DNA of 64,000 nt, from positions 186,001-250,000 of the forward strand of contig NZ_NJFZ01000006.1 of NCBI RefSeq assembly GCF_002270355.1, given 5' to 3'. Every line of letters starts with the position of its first letter. Position 1 is the first letter of the stretch. A program made the translations under genes and the position numbers. The notes beneath the pieces are model-generated. The model had not been told where the DNA came from and ran no database searches. It saw nothing but the letters and a program-made list of their open reading frames with translations. Below, one piece after another: positions 1 through 8,686 of the stretch. The DNA is from Flectobacillus sp. BAB-3569 (GTDB lineage Bacteria; Bacteroidota; Bacteroidia; Cytophagales; Spirosomataceae).

Positions 1-530
1 ATATTTTGGTCAACAATACAGGTGGTCCGAAGGGAGGTCCAATCCTAGAAGCAACGATTGAGGAGTTTACCCAAACCTATTCAAATCATCTTATTTGTAA
101 TCATATCCTCGTACAAGCATGCGTGCCTGCAATGAAAAAAGCAGGATTCGGTAGAATAGTCAACATTATCTCTACCTCGGTCAAACAGCCTATTAGTGGG
201 CTTGGCGTATCTAACACCACTAGAGGAGCTGTAGCGTCGTGGGCAAAAACCTTGGCAGGCGAATTAGCGCCTTTTGGAATTACCGTCAACAATGTATTGC
301 CAGGCTCGACCAAAACTGCAAGATTGGATTCTTTAATAGAATCGAGAATGAATACCACTGGGGCGACGAGAGAAGAAGTAGAAAAAGCTTTACAGGTAGA
401 TATACCAGCTAAAAGATTTGGCGAACCAGAGGAATTTGGTGCTGCCGTAGCATTTCTATGTTCAGCAGCAGCATCTTATATTACAGGAGTAAGCTTACCT
501 GTAGATGGTGGAAAAATCTTAGGACTATAA
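1..530 (+). CDS. SDR-family oxidoreductase, 3-oxoacyl-ACP reductase-like (5' partial)
   Basis: The reading frame is open from the left edge, so the N-terminal Rossmann part with the cofactor-binding glycine motif lies outside the window. The visible part begins at the ILVNNTGGP segment, which is the SDR NAG-type motif after beta-4. It ends with the usual SDR tail (FLCSAAASYITG, then LPVDGGK). The expected catalytic YxxxK is absent: the aligned residues read SNTTR, although the upstream serine stretch (NIISTS) is present. This resembles the BKR-like SDR subgroup known for lacking a perfect catalytic tetrad. The family assignment is firm. The substrate is unknown and the chemistry may differ from a classical dehydrogenase. 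Confidence 0.85.
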   Translation, partial: ILVNNTGGPKGGPILEATIEEFTQTYSNHLICNHILVQACVPAMKKAGFGRIVNIISTSVKQPISGLGVSNTTRGAVASWAKTLAGELAPFGITVNNVLPGSTKTARLDSLIESRMNTTGATREEVEKALQVDIPAKRFGEPEEFGAAVAFLCSAAASYITGVSLPVDGGKILGL

Positions 531-538
531 CCTTAAGG

Positions 539-733
539 AGTTTTGAATTTTGAGTGCGGAGTTGTAAAGCCATCTATTTCGGATTTCGGATGTTGGATTT
601 CGGAAGTGTAAGTTTCTAAATTTTGTAAAAAATAAAGGTATTTCACTTTATTTCCGAAATCAGAAATTCCAAATCTGCCATAGCTTGAAATCCTTCGAGC
701 AGTCCCAACTCCGCACTCAAAATTCAAAACTCA
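539..733. repeat. Intergenic element family A, copy 1, with 25-bp terminal inverted repeats
   Basis: Positions 540-564 and 706-730 are perfect 25-bp inverted repeats. Inside lies an imperfect long hairpin whose centre is AAATAAAG/CTTTATTT, flanked by TTTCGGA-type repeats. Parts recur at 2738-2980, 55596-55768 and 63523-63630. Many segments have a 7-bp period (for example ATTTCGG repeated, and CTCAAAA then TTCAAAA). The element has no coding capacity, so it could be a MITE-like element or a folded RNA between the convergent SDR and Nudix genes. Confidence 0.75.
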
Positions 734-740
734 ACACTTA

Positions 741-1178
741 TCAGTGCCATTTCTGGTTTATTTTTCCGACGTATTTTCCTAGTTGATTCTGAAAAAGGAC
801 GTCTTGTAATTCTGCTCCAACGTTAGGATACATTTCCAACTGATTGATTTCTGACAGAGGAATCCATTTGATTTCTAGAGCACTCGTCTCTGAAGGATTC
901 AAAATCGGAATTCCTCCAATAACCTGAGCAATAAAGACACAGTGCAATACATCAGTTTTTTGTTGTGGTAAAATGACCTCTCCCGTCAATAACATCGGAC
1001 CAACCTCTATTTCTATTCCTAACTCTTCTCTGAGTTCTCTTTCCAAAGTACTTACTAGTGTTTCTCCAGGGTCGGTGTTGCCCCCAGGCAAATTAAATAC
1101 TTGTGCATTACCATATTCATAACGCATCAATAGTAGGTGGTTGTTTTCGATAATCGCTACGCTTGGCCTTACTTTCAT
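741..1178 (-). CDS. NUDIX hydrolase
   Basis: This 145-residue protein carries a complete Nudix box: a glycine, five residues later a glutamate, then REL-REELGI. That fits G-x5-E-x7-REUxEExGU, which binds the divalent metals used to cleave nucleoside diphosphate-X substrates. The box follows the typical N-terminal strand (VAIIENNHLLLMRY) and lies around residues 31-54. The length is normal for a single-domain Nudix enzyme. Substrate cannot be told from sequence; house-cleaning of damaged nucleotides or ADP-sugars are options. It is transcribed toward the SDR gene, with a family A element between the two. Confidence 0.9.
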   Translation of the reverse strand: MKVRPSVAIIENNHLLLMRYEYGNAQVFNLPGGNTDPGETLVSTLERELREELGIEIEVGPMLLTGEVILPQQKTDVLHCVFIAQVIGGIPILNPSETSALEIKWIPLSEINQLEMYPNVGAELQDVLFQNQLGKYVGKINQKWH

Positions 1179-1394
1179 AAACTATTTATTTAAAATTATT
1201 GAGATGTTGAGTAATAGAAGTATGCCTTTTTGTAGTTTCCAGCAAGCCCCTATCCGCTTTTTTCTTAATGAAATGTTAACGTATAAAATATTCTAGGGGT
1301 AAAATACGATTGATTTGTCAGTAAGACAAATGAACCTCAGAAAAACTTCTTAATCAAAAAGCCTTCAAAAAAGGCATAAACACGTATAGTTAAT

Positions 1395-2114
1395 ATGAAA
1401 ACTTCAATGAAAACTCTATTCCTAAGCATTATAGGCTTAATGATATTTACTTTAACAGGATGTTTTCTCCGAGGAGAAGAAATTAGGCCAAGATTTGAAG
1501 AAATCCAGAGGGAAGTTCGTCTCCGTGACTTTGATGGTATCGAGATGGGTAGTGGATTTAAAGTAAATGTGAGAGCTGGAAACACCTACAGTATCTATGT
1601 ACGTGGGGATGTAATAGATATAAATGACCTTAATATTTATGTACGAAACGGGGTATTAATTGCGAACTATCGTTATCCTCGTAATAACCGCTATCAGGTT
1701 ACTTTTGATATCGTAATGCCATCATTGCGCTCTATCGAATTGTATGGTGCAAGCACAGGTAAGGTATATGGTTTCGATGAAAGAGATATGTATGTTAGCC
1801 TTGAAGCTTCTTCATACCTAGACCTAAACTCTGATATACAATATTTTACTTTTAATCTCTCTGGCGCATCTACTATGGATGTATTGGGTGATACCCAAAA
1901 GATCTCTGGAGGTGTATTCGGGGCATCATTAGTTAATGGTTTTTCGATGAGAAGTGAGGAGGCATACTTAGATGTATCTGGAGCTAGTAAAGTAAGAGTA
2001 ATGGCCTCTCGTTATCTCAATGTGGTAGCATCAGGTGCAAGTTCTGTATATTTCAGAGGCACTCCAGTCGTAGACGCCAAGACTTCGGGAGGAAGTGTCG
2101 TTAGACAAGACTAA
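1395..2114 (+). CDS. DUF2807 (head GIN domain) lipoprotein
   Basis: The N-terminus is a lipoprotein signal: a short basic start, a hydrophobic core and the lipobox LTGC with the acylated cysteine at residue 23. The mature part shows the GIN/DUF2807 pattern. A FDGIEMGSGFKVNV segment opens it, followed by repeated GAS motifs (GASTGKV, SGASTMDV, SGASKVRV, SGASSVYF) typical of a right-handed beta-helix. Family members are common Bacteroidota surface or periplasmic proteins of unknown role, sometimes labelled putative adhesins. An in-frame ATG at residue 5 is an alternative start that would still leave a good signal. Confidence 0.85.
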   Translation: MKTSMKTLFLSIIGLMIFTLTGCFLRGEEIRPRFEEIQREVRLRDFDGIEMGSGFKVNVRAGNTYSIYVRGDVIDINDLNIYVRNGVLIANYRYPRNNRYQVTFDIVMPSLRSIELYGASTGKVYGFDERDMYVSLEASSYLDLNSDIQYFTFNLSGASTMDVLGDTQKISGGVFGASLVNGFSMRSEEAYLDVSGASKVRVMASRYLNVVASGASSVYFRGTPVVDAKTSGGSVVRQD

Positions 2115-2147
2115 AATCTTCATTTGACAGTATATATTTGTGGCGAT

Positions 2148-2182
2148 TTAAAGAAGGCGGGATTTTCTCGCCTTTTTTCTTT
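2148..2182 (+). terminator. Probable Rho-independent terminator after the DUF2807 gene
   Basis: A short hairpin pairs AAGGCG (2154-2159) with CGCCTT (2169-2174) and is followed by a run of T. It lies about 35 bp past the stop codon. The stem is short, so confidence is moderate. Confidence 0.6.
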
Positions 2183-2335
2183 GTTGATGGAAGTAGCTAA
2201 AATTTCCAGTAATTTTGAAAAAGAAACAAATGCTCACTCTTTAAGTCGTTATGCCTTTTAGGTATTCCACTTAGTAGGTGAATTTATTCGCCCGTAACGA
2301 AAAAGGTTAAACTGCTTTTTGTAAAACAACTTGAT

Positions 2336-2728
2336 ATGAATCAACACATTGCCCATATCGCTATTGTCGTGGATGACTACGACCAAGCGATTGAGTTTTA
2401 TACCCAAAAATTACACTTCGATTTAATCGAAGATACTGTCATGAGTCCCGAAAAACGTTGGGTATTAGTAAAGCCGAAAGGCGCTAAAGAATGTGCCATA
2501 CTGCTGGCAAAAGCAGCTAATGCAGAGCAGCAAACCAGAGTAGGCAACCAAACAGGAGGAAGAGTATTTTTGTTTTTATGTACAGATGATATTGAAAGAG
2601 ATTATCAAAATCTATTGACACATCAAATCAAAATCGTAAGAGAACCAAAACAAGAAGTGTATGGAACAGTAGCCGTATTTGAAGACTTGTATGGTAATCT
2701 CTGGGATTTGATACAACGAAATGTTTAA
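2336..2728 (+). CDS. VOC superfamily (glyoxalase/bleomycin resistance) protein
   Basis: This 130-residue protein has the paired beta-alpha-beta-beta-beta layout of the vicinal oxygen chelate fold. It opens with HIAHIAIVVDDYDQAIEFYTQ, where the early histidine is a typical metal ligand, and ends with EDLYGNLWDLIQ, the usual second-module glutamate and closing motif. The length fits single-gene VOC proteins acting as dimers. The reaction is unknown: glyoxalase I-like isomerase, dioxygenase and binding-protein roles are all possible. It is flanked by non-coding repeats and has no operon partner. Confidence 0.85.
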   Translation: MNQHIAHIAIVVDDYDQAIEFYTQKLHFDLIEDTVMSPEKRWVLVKPKGAKECAILLAKAANAEQQTRVGNQTGGRVFLFLCTDDIERDYQNLLTHQIKIVREPKQEVYGTVAVFEDLYGNLWDLIQRNV

Positions 2729-2737
2729 TTGTATACT

Positions 2738-2980
2738 AGTTGTATACGAAGGATTGCAAAGACTGTTTATTTTGGATAACGGATGTTGGATTTTGGAAGT
2801 GTAACCTTTTATGTTTTGTGAAAAATAAAGGTATTTTACTTTATTTCCGATCTGTAACCTTCTGTATTTTGTAAAAACAAAGATGATTTTCTTTAATTTC
2901 CGAAATCAGAAATCCCAAATCCGCAATAGCTTGGAAATCCTTCGTACAGCTCTAATTCACAATTCATCACTCATACTTAA
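2738..2980. repeat. Intergenic element family A, copy 2, with internal duplication
   Basis: The ends are inverted repeats: ACGAAGGATT near 2746-2755 pairs with AATCCTTCGT near 2936-2945. The core shares the GGATGTTGGATTT and AAATAAAGGTATTT segments with copy 1. A second, degraded copy of the GTAACCTT...TTTCCGA block shows an internal duplication. The right end runs in 7-bp steps (AATTCAC, AATTCAT, CACTCAT) and stops a few bases before the nif3-like start codon, so it probably forms that gene's 5' leader. Confidence 0.7.
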
Positions 2981-2982
2981 AT

Positions 2983-4080
2983 ATGATTTTAATAAAAGAT
3001 ATTACCAATTACATGGAGCGATTAGCACCGCTATCCTTACAAGAAAGTTATGATAATGCAGGCCTTATCGTTGGAGACCCTAGCGAGGAAGTAAAAGGTA
3101 TTTTATGTACCCTCGACTGTACGGAGGCTGTGGTAGAGGAGGCGATTCAGTCGGGATGCAATTTGATTATAGCCCATCATCCTATTGTTTTTAAAGGTTT
3201 GAAAAAATTGAACGGCAAAAACTACGTTGAAAGAGTAGTCATCAAAGCCATCAAAAATGATATTGCTATCTATGCCTCACATACCAATTTGGACCACGTA
3301 GAAGGTGGCGTAAATTTTAAGATTGCTGAAAAGTTAGGCTTACAAAATGTGAGGATATTGCAACCGAAAAAAAATCTTCTTAAAAAGCTGGTAACTTTTG
3401 TGCCTGTAGAGCATGGTCAACAAGTTCTGGATGCTTTGTATGAGGCAGGAGCTGGACAAATAGGAGATTATAAAAATTGTAGTTTCAGAGTGGAGGGAAC
3501 AGGCACCTTTCGTCCTACAGGAGGTGCAAACCCCTTTATCGGAACAGTAGATCAAGATGAGGAGGTAAAAGAATTTCGAATAGAGGTCATTCTTCAAGCA
3601 CATCAAGAATATATGATTTTGAGTGCTTTAAAAAAAGCGCACCCTTATGAAGAGGTTGCTTATTATTTGTCTAACTTAGAGAATGATTTAGCACAAGTGG
3701 GCGCTGGGGCAATCGGAAGTTTGGACGAAGCCTTAGATGAATCATCTTTTTTACAATACCTAAAAGACGCAATGGCTTTATCTACCATTCGTCACACGCC
3801 ACTTTCAGGGAAAAAAATCCAGAAAGTAGCAGTATGTGGAGGAGCGGGAGGCTTTTTACTAAATGATGCCATTAGACAAGGCGCAGACGTGTTTGTGACG
3901 GCAGATTACAAATATCATGAGTTTTTTGATGCCGAAAACAAGATTATCATCTGTGACATTGGACATTATGAGTCAGAAGTTTACACAAAGGAATTAATAA
4001 TTAGTTATTTATCTGAAAAATTTAGTAATTTTGCGATTCTCAAAAGTCAGGTAAATACGAATCCTGTACAGTATTTTTGA
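2983..4080 (+). CDS. Nif3-like dinuclear metal centre protein (DUF34/NIF3 family)
   Basis: This 365-residue protein matches the long bacterial NIF3/YqfO form, with an inserted PII-like domain in the middle. Metal-site residues are visible: AHHP at H65-H66, the SHTNLD segment with H100 and D104, and the C-terminal GHYESE with H328 and E330. Family members form hexameric toroids with a two-metal site. They have been annotated as type 2 GTP cyclohydrolase I, but their cellular role is still unsettled. In Bacteroidota a nif3 gene followed by a zinc-ribbon coiled-coil gene is a common pairing, and that order is seen here. Confidence 0.93.
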   Translation: MILIKDITNYMERLAPLSLQESYDNAGLIVGDPSEEVKGILCTLDCTEAVVEEAIQSGCNLIIAHHPIVFKGLKKLNGKNYVERVVIKAIKNDIAIYASHTNLDHVEGGVNFKIAEKLGLQNVRILQPKKNLLKKLVTFVPVEHGQQVLDALYEAGAGQIGDYKNCSFRVEGTGTFRPTGGANPFIGTVDQDEEVKEFRIEVILQAHQEYMILSALKKAHPYEEVAYYLSNLENDLAQVGAGAIGSLDEALDESSFLQYLKDAMALSTIRHTPLSGKKIQKVAVCGGAGGFLLNDAIRQGADVFVTADYKYHEFFDAENKIIICDIGHYESEVYTKELIISYLSEKFSNFAILKSQVNTNPVQYF

Positions 4081-4128
4081 ACAGGCGTTAGGAGTAGAGG
4101 GTAATCATTACAACATAGAACTTAACAA

Positions 4129-4163
4129 ATAACGTTTAACGCATAACGAATAACGTATAACGA
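4129..4163. repeat. Heptamer tandem repeat ATAACGN x5 before the zinc-ribbon gene
   Basis: Five consecutive 7-bp units (ATAACGT, TTAACGC, ATAACGA, ATAACGT, ATAACGA) end two bases before the ATG at 4166. The array occupies the place of the ribosome-binding site. It shares its 7-bp period with the degenerate repeats of elements A and B elsewhere in the window. Confidence 0.85.
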
Positions 4164-4165
4164 AA

Positions 4166-4924
4166 ATGGCAGTAGTAGCTAACGAAACAACCATTGCTCA
4201 GAAATTAGAAGCACTTCTGAAACTTCAGACCATAGATTCATCTTTAGATAGTATCAAAAAAATGCGTGGCGATTTGCCAGAAGAGGTTCGTGATTTGGAG
4301 GATGAAATTGCTGGTATCGAGACACGTATCGGAAAATTCAATCGTGAGATCGCTTCTTTGGAAGAAGAAATTTCGAAGAATAGAAATACGAAAAAAGAAT
4401 CAGAAAAGCTTGTAAACAAATACAAAGACCAACAGATGAACGTTCGTAACAACCGTGAATACGACGCCATCTCGAAGGAAATCGAATTACAACAATTGGA
4501 AATCGAATTAGCAGACAAACGTATGCGTGAATTCGAATTCAAAATTTTAAACAAACGTGATGATGTTTCTGAAACTGAAACTCGTCTTTTCCACCGTCAA
4601 AAAGATCTTGATGCAAAACGTAAAGAATTGGACGTTTTGATTTCAGAAAGCGAAGACGATGAGCAACGTTTGTTGAAAGATCGTGACAAAGCAGTGAAGT
4701 TCGTTGAAGAACGTCTATTGCGCCCTTACGATAAATTAAGAACAAACTATGCAAACGGACTTGCAGTAGTTTTGGTTAAGCGTGGTGCTTGTGGTGGTTG
4801 TTTCAACGTAGTTCCTCCACAACGTCAGGCAGACATCAAAGACCACAAACGTATTATCGTATGTGAGCACTGCGGACGTATCTTGGCTGGTGTTGAAGAT
4901 GTTATCACAGCTTCAAAACGCTAA
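4166..4924 (+). CDS. C4-type zinc ribbon coiled-coil protein
   Basis: Residues roughly 20-190 form long charged heptads typical of an antiparallel coiled coil (for example EDEIAGIETRIGKFNREI). The C-terminal domain holds a zinc ribbon with C209-x2-C212 and C233-x2-C236. This is the DUF164/CT398-like architecture, thought to bind nucleic acid or a secretion or sigma-54 partner in other phyla. It follows the nif3-like gene by 85 bp, a conserved Bacteroidota order, so the two are probably co-transcribed. The precise function is unknown. Confidence 0.88.
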   Translation: MAVVANETTIAQKLEALLKLQTIDSSLDSIKKMRGDLPEEVRDLEDEIAGIETRIGKFNREIASLEEEISKNRNTKKESEKLVNKYKDQQMNVRNNREYDAISKEIELQQLEIELADKRMREFEFKILNKRDDVSETETRLFHRQKDLDAKRKELDVLISESEDDEQRLLKDRDKAVKFVEERLLRPYDKLRTNYANGLAVVLVKRGACGGCFNVVPPQRQADIKDHKRIIVCEHCGRILAGVEDVITASKR

Positions 4925-4945
4925 GAAATCTGCTAAAAATATATC

Positions 4946-4981
4946 TAAAGCCCATAACTCGACAGTTATGGGCTTTATTTG
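4946..4981 (+). terminator. Rho-independent terminator after the nif3/zinc-ribbon pair
   Basis: AAAGCCCATAACT (4947-4959) pairs perfectly with AGTTATGGGCTTT (4964-4976) around a 4-nt loop. A T-rich stretch follows. It starts 22 bp after the stop codon. Confidence 0.9.
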
Positions 4982-5063
4982 TTTATGACAAATTTGCGCT
5001 ACGACTTTTTGCAACTTAATCATGGTATTGACGTTATAAAACTTTCAAATAAAGCTGTTAAAT

Positions 5064-6542
5064 ATGCGAAGGTTAATCGTTGTTTTTCTGGTGTTGATAA
5101 ATTTTCAAAGTAAAGCCAATGACTTTGAGTGGAATCCACTATTACAAAAGGCTTATACTTCACTTTGGAAACTGCGCTTGCAAGAAACCAGAGCTTTATT
5201 GGCTTCACAAAAAAACACTTCAGGAATTAAGCTATATCTTCAAAGCTACACCGATTTAATCGAGTTGATGGTTACAGAAGATAAAGCCGATTTTGAGCAG
5301 TTTCTAGATACACAATCTTCTCGACTGACTTTATTGGAAGATTTCCCTGATACCTCTCCCGAAAAACAATGGATTATTGCTGAAATATACCTGCATTTGG
5401 CTACTGCTAAGCTCAAATTTGGACACGAAGTAAAAGGTGCATGGAATTTGGTAAAAGCCTCTAAATTGCTCGAAAGTAACGCCAAGAAGTTTCCCAACTT
5501 TATTCCACAACAAAAATCACTTGGTTTGATTCATATTATGGTAGGGTCGATACCCCAGAATTTTTTGTGGGTAGCCAAACTTTTAGGACTTAAGGGTTCT
5601 GTTAAAAATGGCTTGCAGGAATTGAAAAATGTAAGCAAAAATGAACCTCGCTATGCGATTGAAGCCAACATAATGTATTATTTGGCTCATGCCTACATAC
5701 TGGGCTTTACCCCTTTGATTTTGCAGGATTATGAGCAGTTTTTGGAGAAAAATGATGATAGTCTTTTAATCCAATTTTTAGGAGTCACCACCTATATGAA
5801 AGAGGGCAATAGCAGTCAAGCCAGTGTATTACTCAAAAAATGTGATGCCTTAAATGCTCAGGCTGGTTATTGGGCCTTTCCATTTTTACAATATCTACAT
5901 GCCGAAATCGAGATTCAGAAAGGGAGTTACACGCTGGCGAGTCGGTATTATCAAATGTTTTTACAACAATACAAAGGCTTCAACTTTATCAAGGATACCT
6001 ATTACAAATTGTTTTTATGCTTTTGGCTTAATAATGAGGATACCAAAGCGATTACTTATTTCGAAAAGATAAAAACACAAGGTTCAACTATTGTGGAGTC
6101 TGATCAGTCTGCCTTACGATTTGTTGAAAAGTTTAATGTTTCTGTCAAAAACGAGGCTCATAAAAAGCTTATGAAGGCACGATTAGCATTTGATGGTGGC
6201 TATTATCAAAAAGCAAAAGAATTGATGACTGACTTGAAGGAAAATCAATTTAGTCTCAATACCGAGAAAGCAGAATATAACTATAGAAAAGGAAGAGTTT
6301 TTCAAAAACTACATGAGATAACCTTAGCAGAAGAGCATTTTGAAAGAGCTATTGTACTTAGTCAGAATGCCTCGATTAGTTATGGCGCATTAGCGTGTTT
6401 ACAGCTTGGGTATATATTTCAAGAGACTAAGCAAAAAGAAAAAGCCAAATACTATTTCGAAAAAGTACTGACCTATTCAAAGCATGAATATAAAAACTCT
6501 GCAGACAACAAGGCCAAAGCTGCGTTGAATACCTTAAATTAG
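5064..6542 (+). CDS. Secreted tetratricopeptide-like helical repeat protein
   Basis: The 492-residue product starts with a short signal peptide (RRLIVVFLVLINFQSKA). The rest is helix-rich and TPR-like, clearest in the C-terminal third where alanine/tyrosine patterns such as AEYNYRKGRVFQKLHEI and YGALACLQLGYIF recur at about 34-residue spacing. It resembles Bacteroidota periplasmic TPR proteins with no assigned role. Scaffold or outer-membrane assembly functions are possible but only inferred. It stands alone between two terminators. Confidence 0.75.
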   Translation: MRRLIVVFLVLINFQSKANDFEWNPLLQKAYTSLWKLRLQETRALLASQKNTSGIKLYLQSYTDLIELMVTEDKADFEQFLDTQSSRLTLLEDFPDTSPEKQWIIAEIYLHLATAKLKFGHEVKGAWNLVKASKLLESNAKKFPNFIPQQKSLGLIHIMVGSIPQNFLWVAKLLGLKGSVKNGLQELKNVSKNEPRYAIEANIMYYLAHAYILGFTPLILQDYEQFLEKNDDSLLIQFLGVTTYMKEGNSSQASVLLKKCDALNAQAGYWAFPFLQYLHAEIEIQKGSYTLASRYYQMFLQQYKGFNFIKDTYYKLFLCFWLNNEDTKAITYFEKIKTQGSTIVESDQSALRFVEKFNVSVKNEAHKKLMKARLAFDGGYYQKAKELMTDLKENQFSLNTEKAEYNYRKGRVFQKLHEITLAEEHFERAIVLSQNASISYGALACLQLGYIFQETKQKEKAKYYFEKVLTYSKHEYKNSADNKAKAALNTLN

Positions 6543-6569
6543 AATGATATGAAGTATCAGGTAAGAGCC

Positions 6570-6690
6570 ATCTATCCTCCACTGAGTGATTTTCAACAGT
6601 AGAGACGTAATACTTTACGTCTTAAACCGAATCAGATATGGCATTAGCTAAAAAAGCGGTCGAAAATTAATTTTGACCGCTTTTTTTACA
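6570..6690. repeat. Intergenic element family C, copy 1 (palindrome plus terminator)
   Basis: A CAGTAGAGACG-type palindrome (AGACGTAA 6603-6610 with TTACGTCT 6615-6622) is followed 30 bp later by a strong AAAAAGCGGTC hairpin. The same two modules occur in inverted orientation at 19473-19610, with recognisable similarity in the linker. This indicates a dispersed element rather than chance. Confidence 0.65.
6650..6688. terminator. Bidirectional terminator between the TPR gene and accD
   Basis: AAAAAGCGGTC (6651-6661) pairs with GACCGCTTTTT (6675-6685). The loop is itself palindromic (AAAATTAATTTT). A/T runs on both sides allow it to serve both convergent genes. Confidence 0.88.
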
Positions 6691-6789
6691 CCTAAATAGC
6701 ATTAACCTATCTCTCTTTATTGGTAAATATTGATTTAAAACAATCACTAGTTCGCTCAATCAACATTCACTCAATAAATAGCGCATCGC

Positions 6790-7632
6790 TTATTTCAACA
6801 TATTGAACAAAGCTGTAAGCTTATCTTTCAAATCTTTTCTATCTACGATAAAATCCAAGAAGCCGTGTTCTAAAACAAACTCAGCACTTTGGAATCCTTT
6901 TGGAAGGTCTTTACCGATAGTTTCGCGGATAACACGAGGACCAGCAAAACCAATCAAAGCACCTGGCTCAGAGATATTGAAGTCACCCAACATGGCGTAA
7001 GAAGCTGTAACACCACCAGTAGTAGGGTCTGTCAATAGCGATACGTAAGGGATTTTAGCTTCAGCAAGTAACGCTAATTTGGCTGATGTTTTAGCCATTT
7101 GCATCAATGAGAAACCAGCCTCCATCATACGAGCTCCACCTGATTTTGAAATCATCAAGAATGGAATTTTGTGCTTTAGAGAATAGTCAATCGCACGAGC
7201 AATTTTTTCGCCTACTACTGAGCCCATCGAACCACCAATAAATGAAAAGTCCATGGCTGCGATTACTACCTCTACATCATTCATTTTACCATGCGCAGTA
7301 CGAACAGCATCTTTCAAGCCAGTTTTCTTTTCTGTAGCTTTGATACGATCAGGATAGCGTTTGGTATCTTCGAATTTGAGAGGGTCGCCCGACGACATAA
7401 AGGCATCTAGCTCTGTATAACGTGATTGGTCGAAAAGTAGCTCGAAGTAATCTTGTGAACCGATTTTTTCGTGGTAGTTACACGACGAACAAGTCCAGGC
7501 AAATAGGCGATGTTCGCGCGTATGCATTACTTTTTTACAAGAAGGACACTGATACCATAGACCATCTGGTGCTTCTCTTTTAGCTTCGGTTGGGGTCAAA
7601 ATCCCCTTATCTTTTCTGGTAAACCAAGACAT
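6790..7632 (-). CDS. accD: Acetyl-CoA carboxylase carboxyltransferase subunit beta
   Basis: This subunit, with AccA, transfers the carboxyl group from carboxybiotin to acetyl-CoA to make malonyl-CoA for fatty acid synthesis. The N-terminal zinc ribbon is complete (C29-x2-C32 and C48-x2-C51). The crotonase-like carboxyltransferase domain includes the [20 protein letters not shown] motif region and the oxyanion-forming glycines ([14 protein letters not shown]). The 280-residue length is normal. accA is not adjacent. A promoter candidate lies about 85 bp upstream. Confidence 0.97.
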   Translation of the reverse strand: MSWFTRKDKGILTPTEAKREAPDGLWYQCPSCKKVMHTREHRLFAWTCSSCNYHEKIGSQDYFELLFDQSRYTELDAFMSSGDPLKFEDTKRYPDRIKATEKKTGLKDAVRTAHGKMNDVEVVIAAMDFSFIGGSMGSVVGEKIARAIDYSLKHKIPFLMISKSGGARMMEAGFSLMQMAKTSAKLALLAEAKIPYVSLLTDPTTGGVTASYAMLGDFNISEPGALIGFAGPRVIRETIGKDLPKGFQSAEFVLEHGFLDFIVDRKDLKDKLTALFNMLK

Positions 7633-7716
7633 ATTTCTTTTTCAATTAAAGATTTTACGTGTTTTTTAGGAAAAGAAACACTAGGTAAAATACTCGTTGT
7701 GAGTGATAATGAATCG

Positions 7717-7751
7717 CAAAGATAAAACTTAAGCAATCGAGAATTAACAAA
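7717..7751 (-). promoter_or_regulatory. Candidate promoter for accD
   Basis: On the minus strand TATCTTTG (7717-7724) matches the Bacteroidota -7 element TAnnTTTG. A TTTG-type -33 element (CAAA on the plus strand, 7748-7751) lies 23 bp upstream, slightly long spacing. The predicted 5' UTR is about 80 nt. Confidence 0.5.
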
Positions 7752-7888
7752 AACTTGAATTTTATCTAAGCTTTTTCGTTTTAGTAGTTGATTTTAAGTC
7801 CAGAAATTTACAGATAAAGTGTTGATTTTGACAACATTTTCCGTAATTTATTGGTCTATAAACCTAATAAAGTCATAAAACTAAACAA

Positions 7889-8548
7889 ATGAATATGAAA
7901 AAAATTAGCGCGCTTCTATTTATGCTTGGTATTGTAAATGTCGGTATAAGTCAAATATACCTTGAGCGTAAAGATGGTAGAGTCATTTTTGATGGTCAGT
8001 CTGTGGAAGCAGAAGGTACGGTATTTGTTCCTCAAGAGTTTACAAAAGGATACGTTATACAAAATGGTAAAAAGATTGATATTGCCAAAATGAGATTAAA
8101 TACCTATGATAATCGTTTGGAATATCAAGAAGGCGAGCAAGTAAAGCTTTTTACACTTCCTGTGACCGAATATGCGGTGGATGCAGAAGATGGAGCGATA
8201 AGACTCTTCAAGAGGGGCTTTCCAAAGGTAGATCGCCAAAATGAAGATACTTATTATGAGGTTCTGTATGATGGCAAATATAAGCTTTTAAAATATTATA
8301 AAGCTCATAAATTGGATGTTACGAATTATAACTCTGCTACCAAAATGATTAAATTTGAGATAGGTGAAACATTATATGTGTTGCGACCTGATAATAGTAT
8401 TCACAAACTCAAAAAAGATAAAAAGTCGATACTAGAAGCATTAGGAAAGGAGGAAGAAGCACTAAAAAGCTGGTGGTCAAAAGAAAAACCTAATCCTAAA
8501 GACGAAGCTGGTGTAGTCAACATTATAGGTTACGTGGATACTCTTTAA
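7889..8548 (+). CDS. Secreted protein of unknown function
   Basis: The 219-residue product has a clear signal peptide (KKISALLFMLGIVNVGISQ). An in-frame second ATG at residue 3 could be the real start. The mature part is beta-rich and charged, with no motif I recognise. Its composition and size fit the many Bacteroidota periplasmic or surface proteins found only in Cytophagales. It diverges from accD and converges on the T9SS protease gene, with a strong terminator between, so it appears monocistronic. Confidence 0.75.
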   Translation: MNMKKISALLFMLGIVNVGISQIYLERKDGRVIFDGQSVEAEGTVFVPQEFTKGYVIQNGKKIDIAKMRLNTYDNRLEYQEGEQVKLFTLPVTEYAVDAEDGAIRLFKRGFPKVDRQNEDTYYEVLYDGKYKLLKYYKAHKLDVTNYNSATKMIKFEIGETLYVLRPDNSIHKLKKDKKSILEALGKEEEALKSWWSKEKPNPKDEAGVVNIIGYVDTL

Positions 8549-8640
8549 ACTTTCATATAAGAGTTAACTGTATAAGTCTTCCTATTTGAACTAATTTTAG
8601 GATAACCGAATGCTCATAAAGAGTATATGATATTAGTTTA

Positions 8641-8681
8641 TAGTATTTGTGAGGATATGCTTCATACCCTCACAAATACTA
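8641..8681. terminator. Bidirectional terminator between convergent genes
   Basis: TAGTATTTGTGAGG (8641-8654) pairs perfectly with CCTCACAAATACTA (8668-8681). The loop region is partly self-complementary. It lies 6 bp from the end of the minus-strand protease gene. Confidence 0.85.
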
Positions 8682-8686
8682 TAAGT

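Noticed and set aside
533-727. Minus-strand 64-residue ORF
   Set aside because: It lies wholly in the inverted-repeat element A; its sequence is low-complexity and follows the 7-bp repeat rather than a protein pattern.
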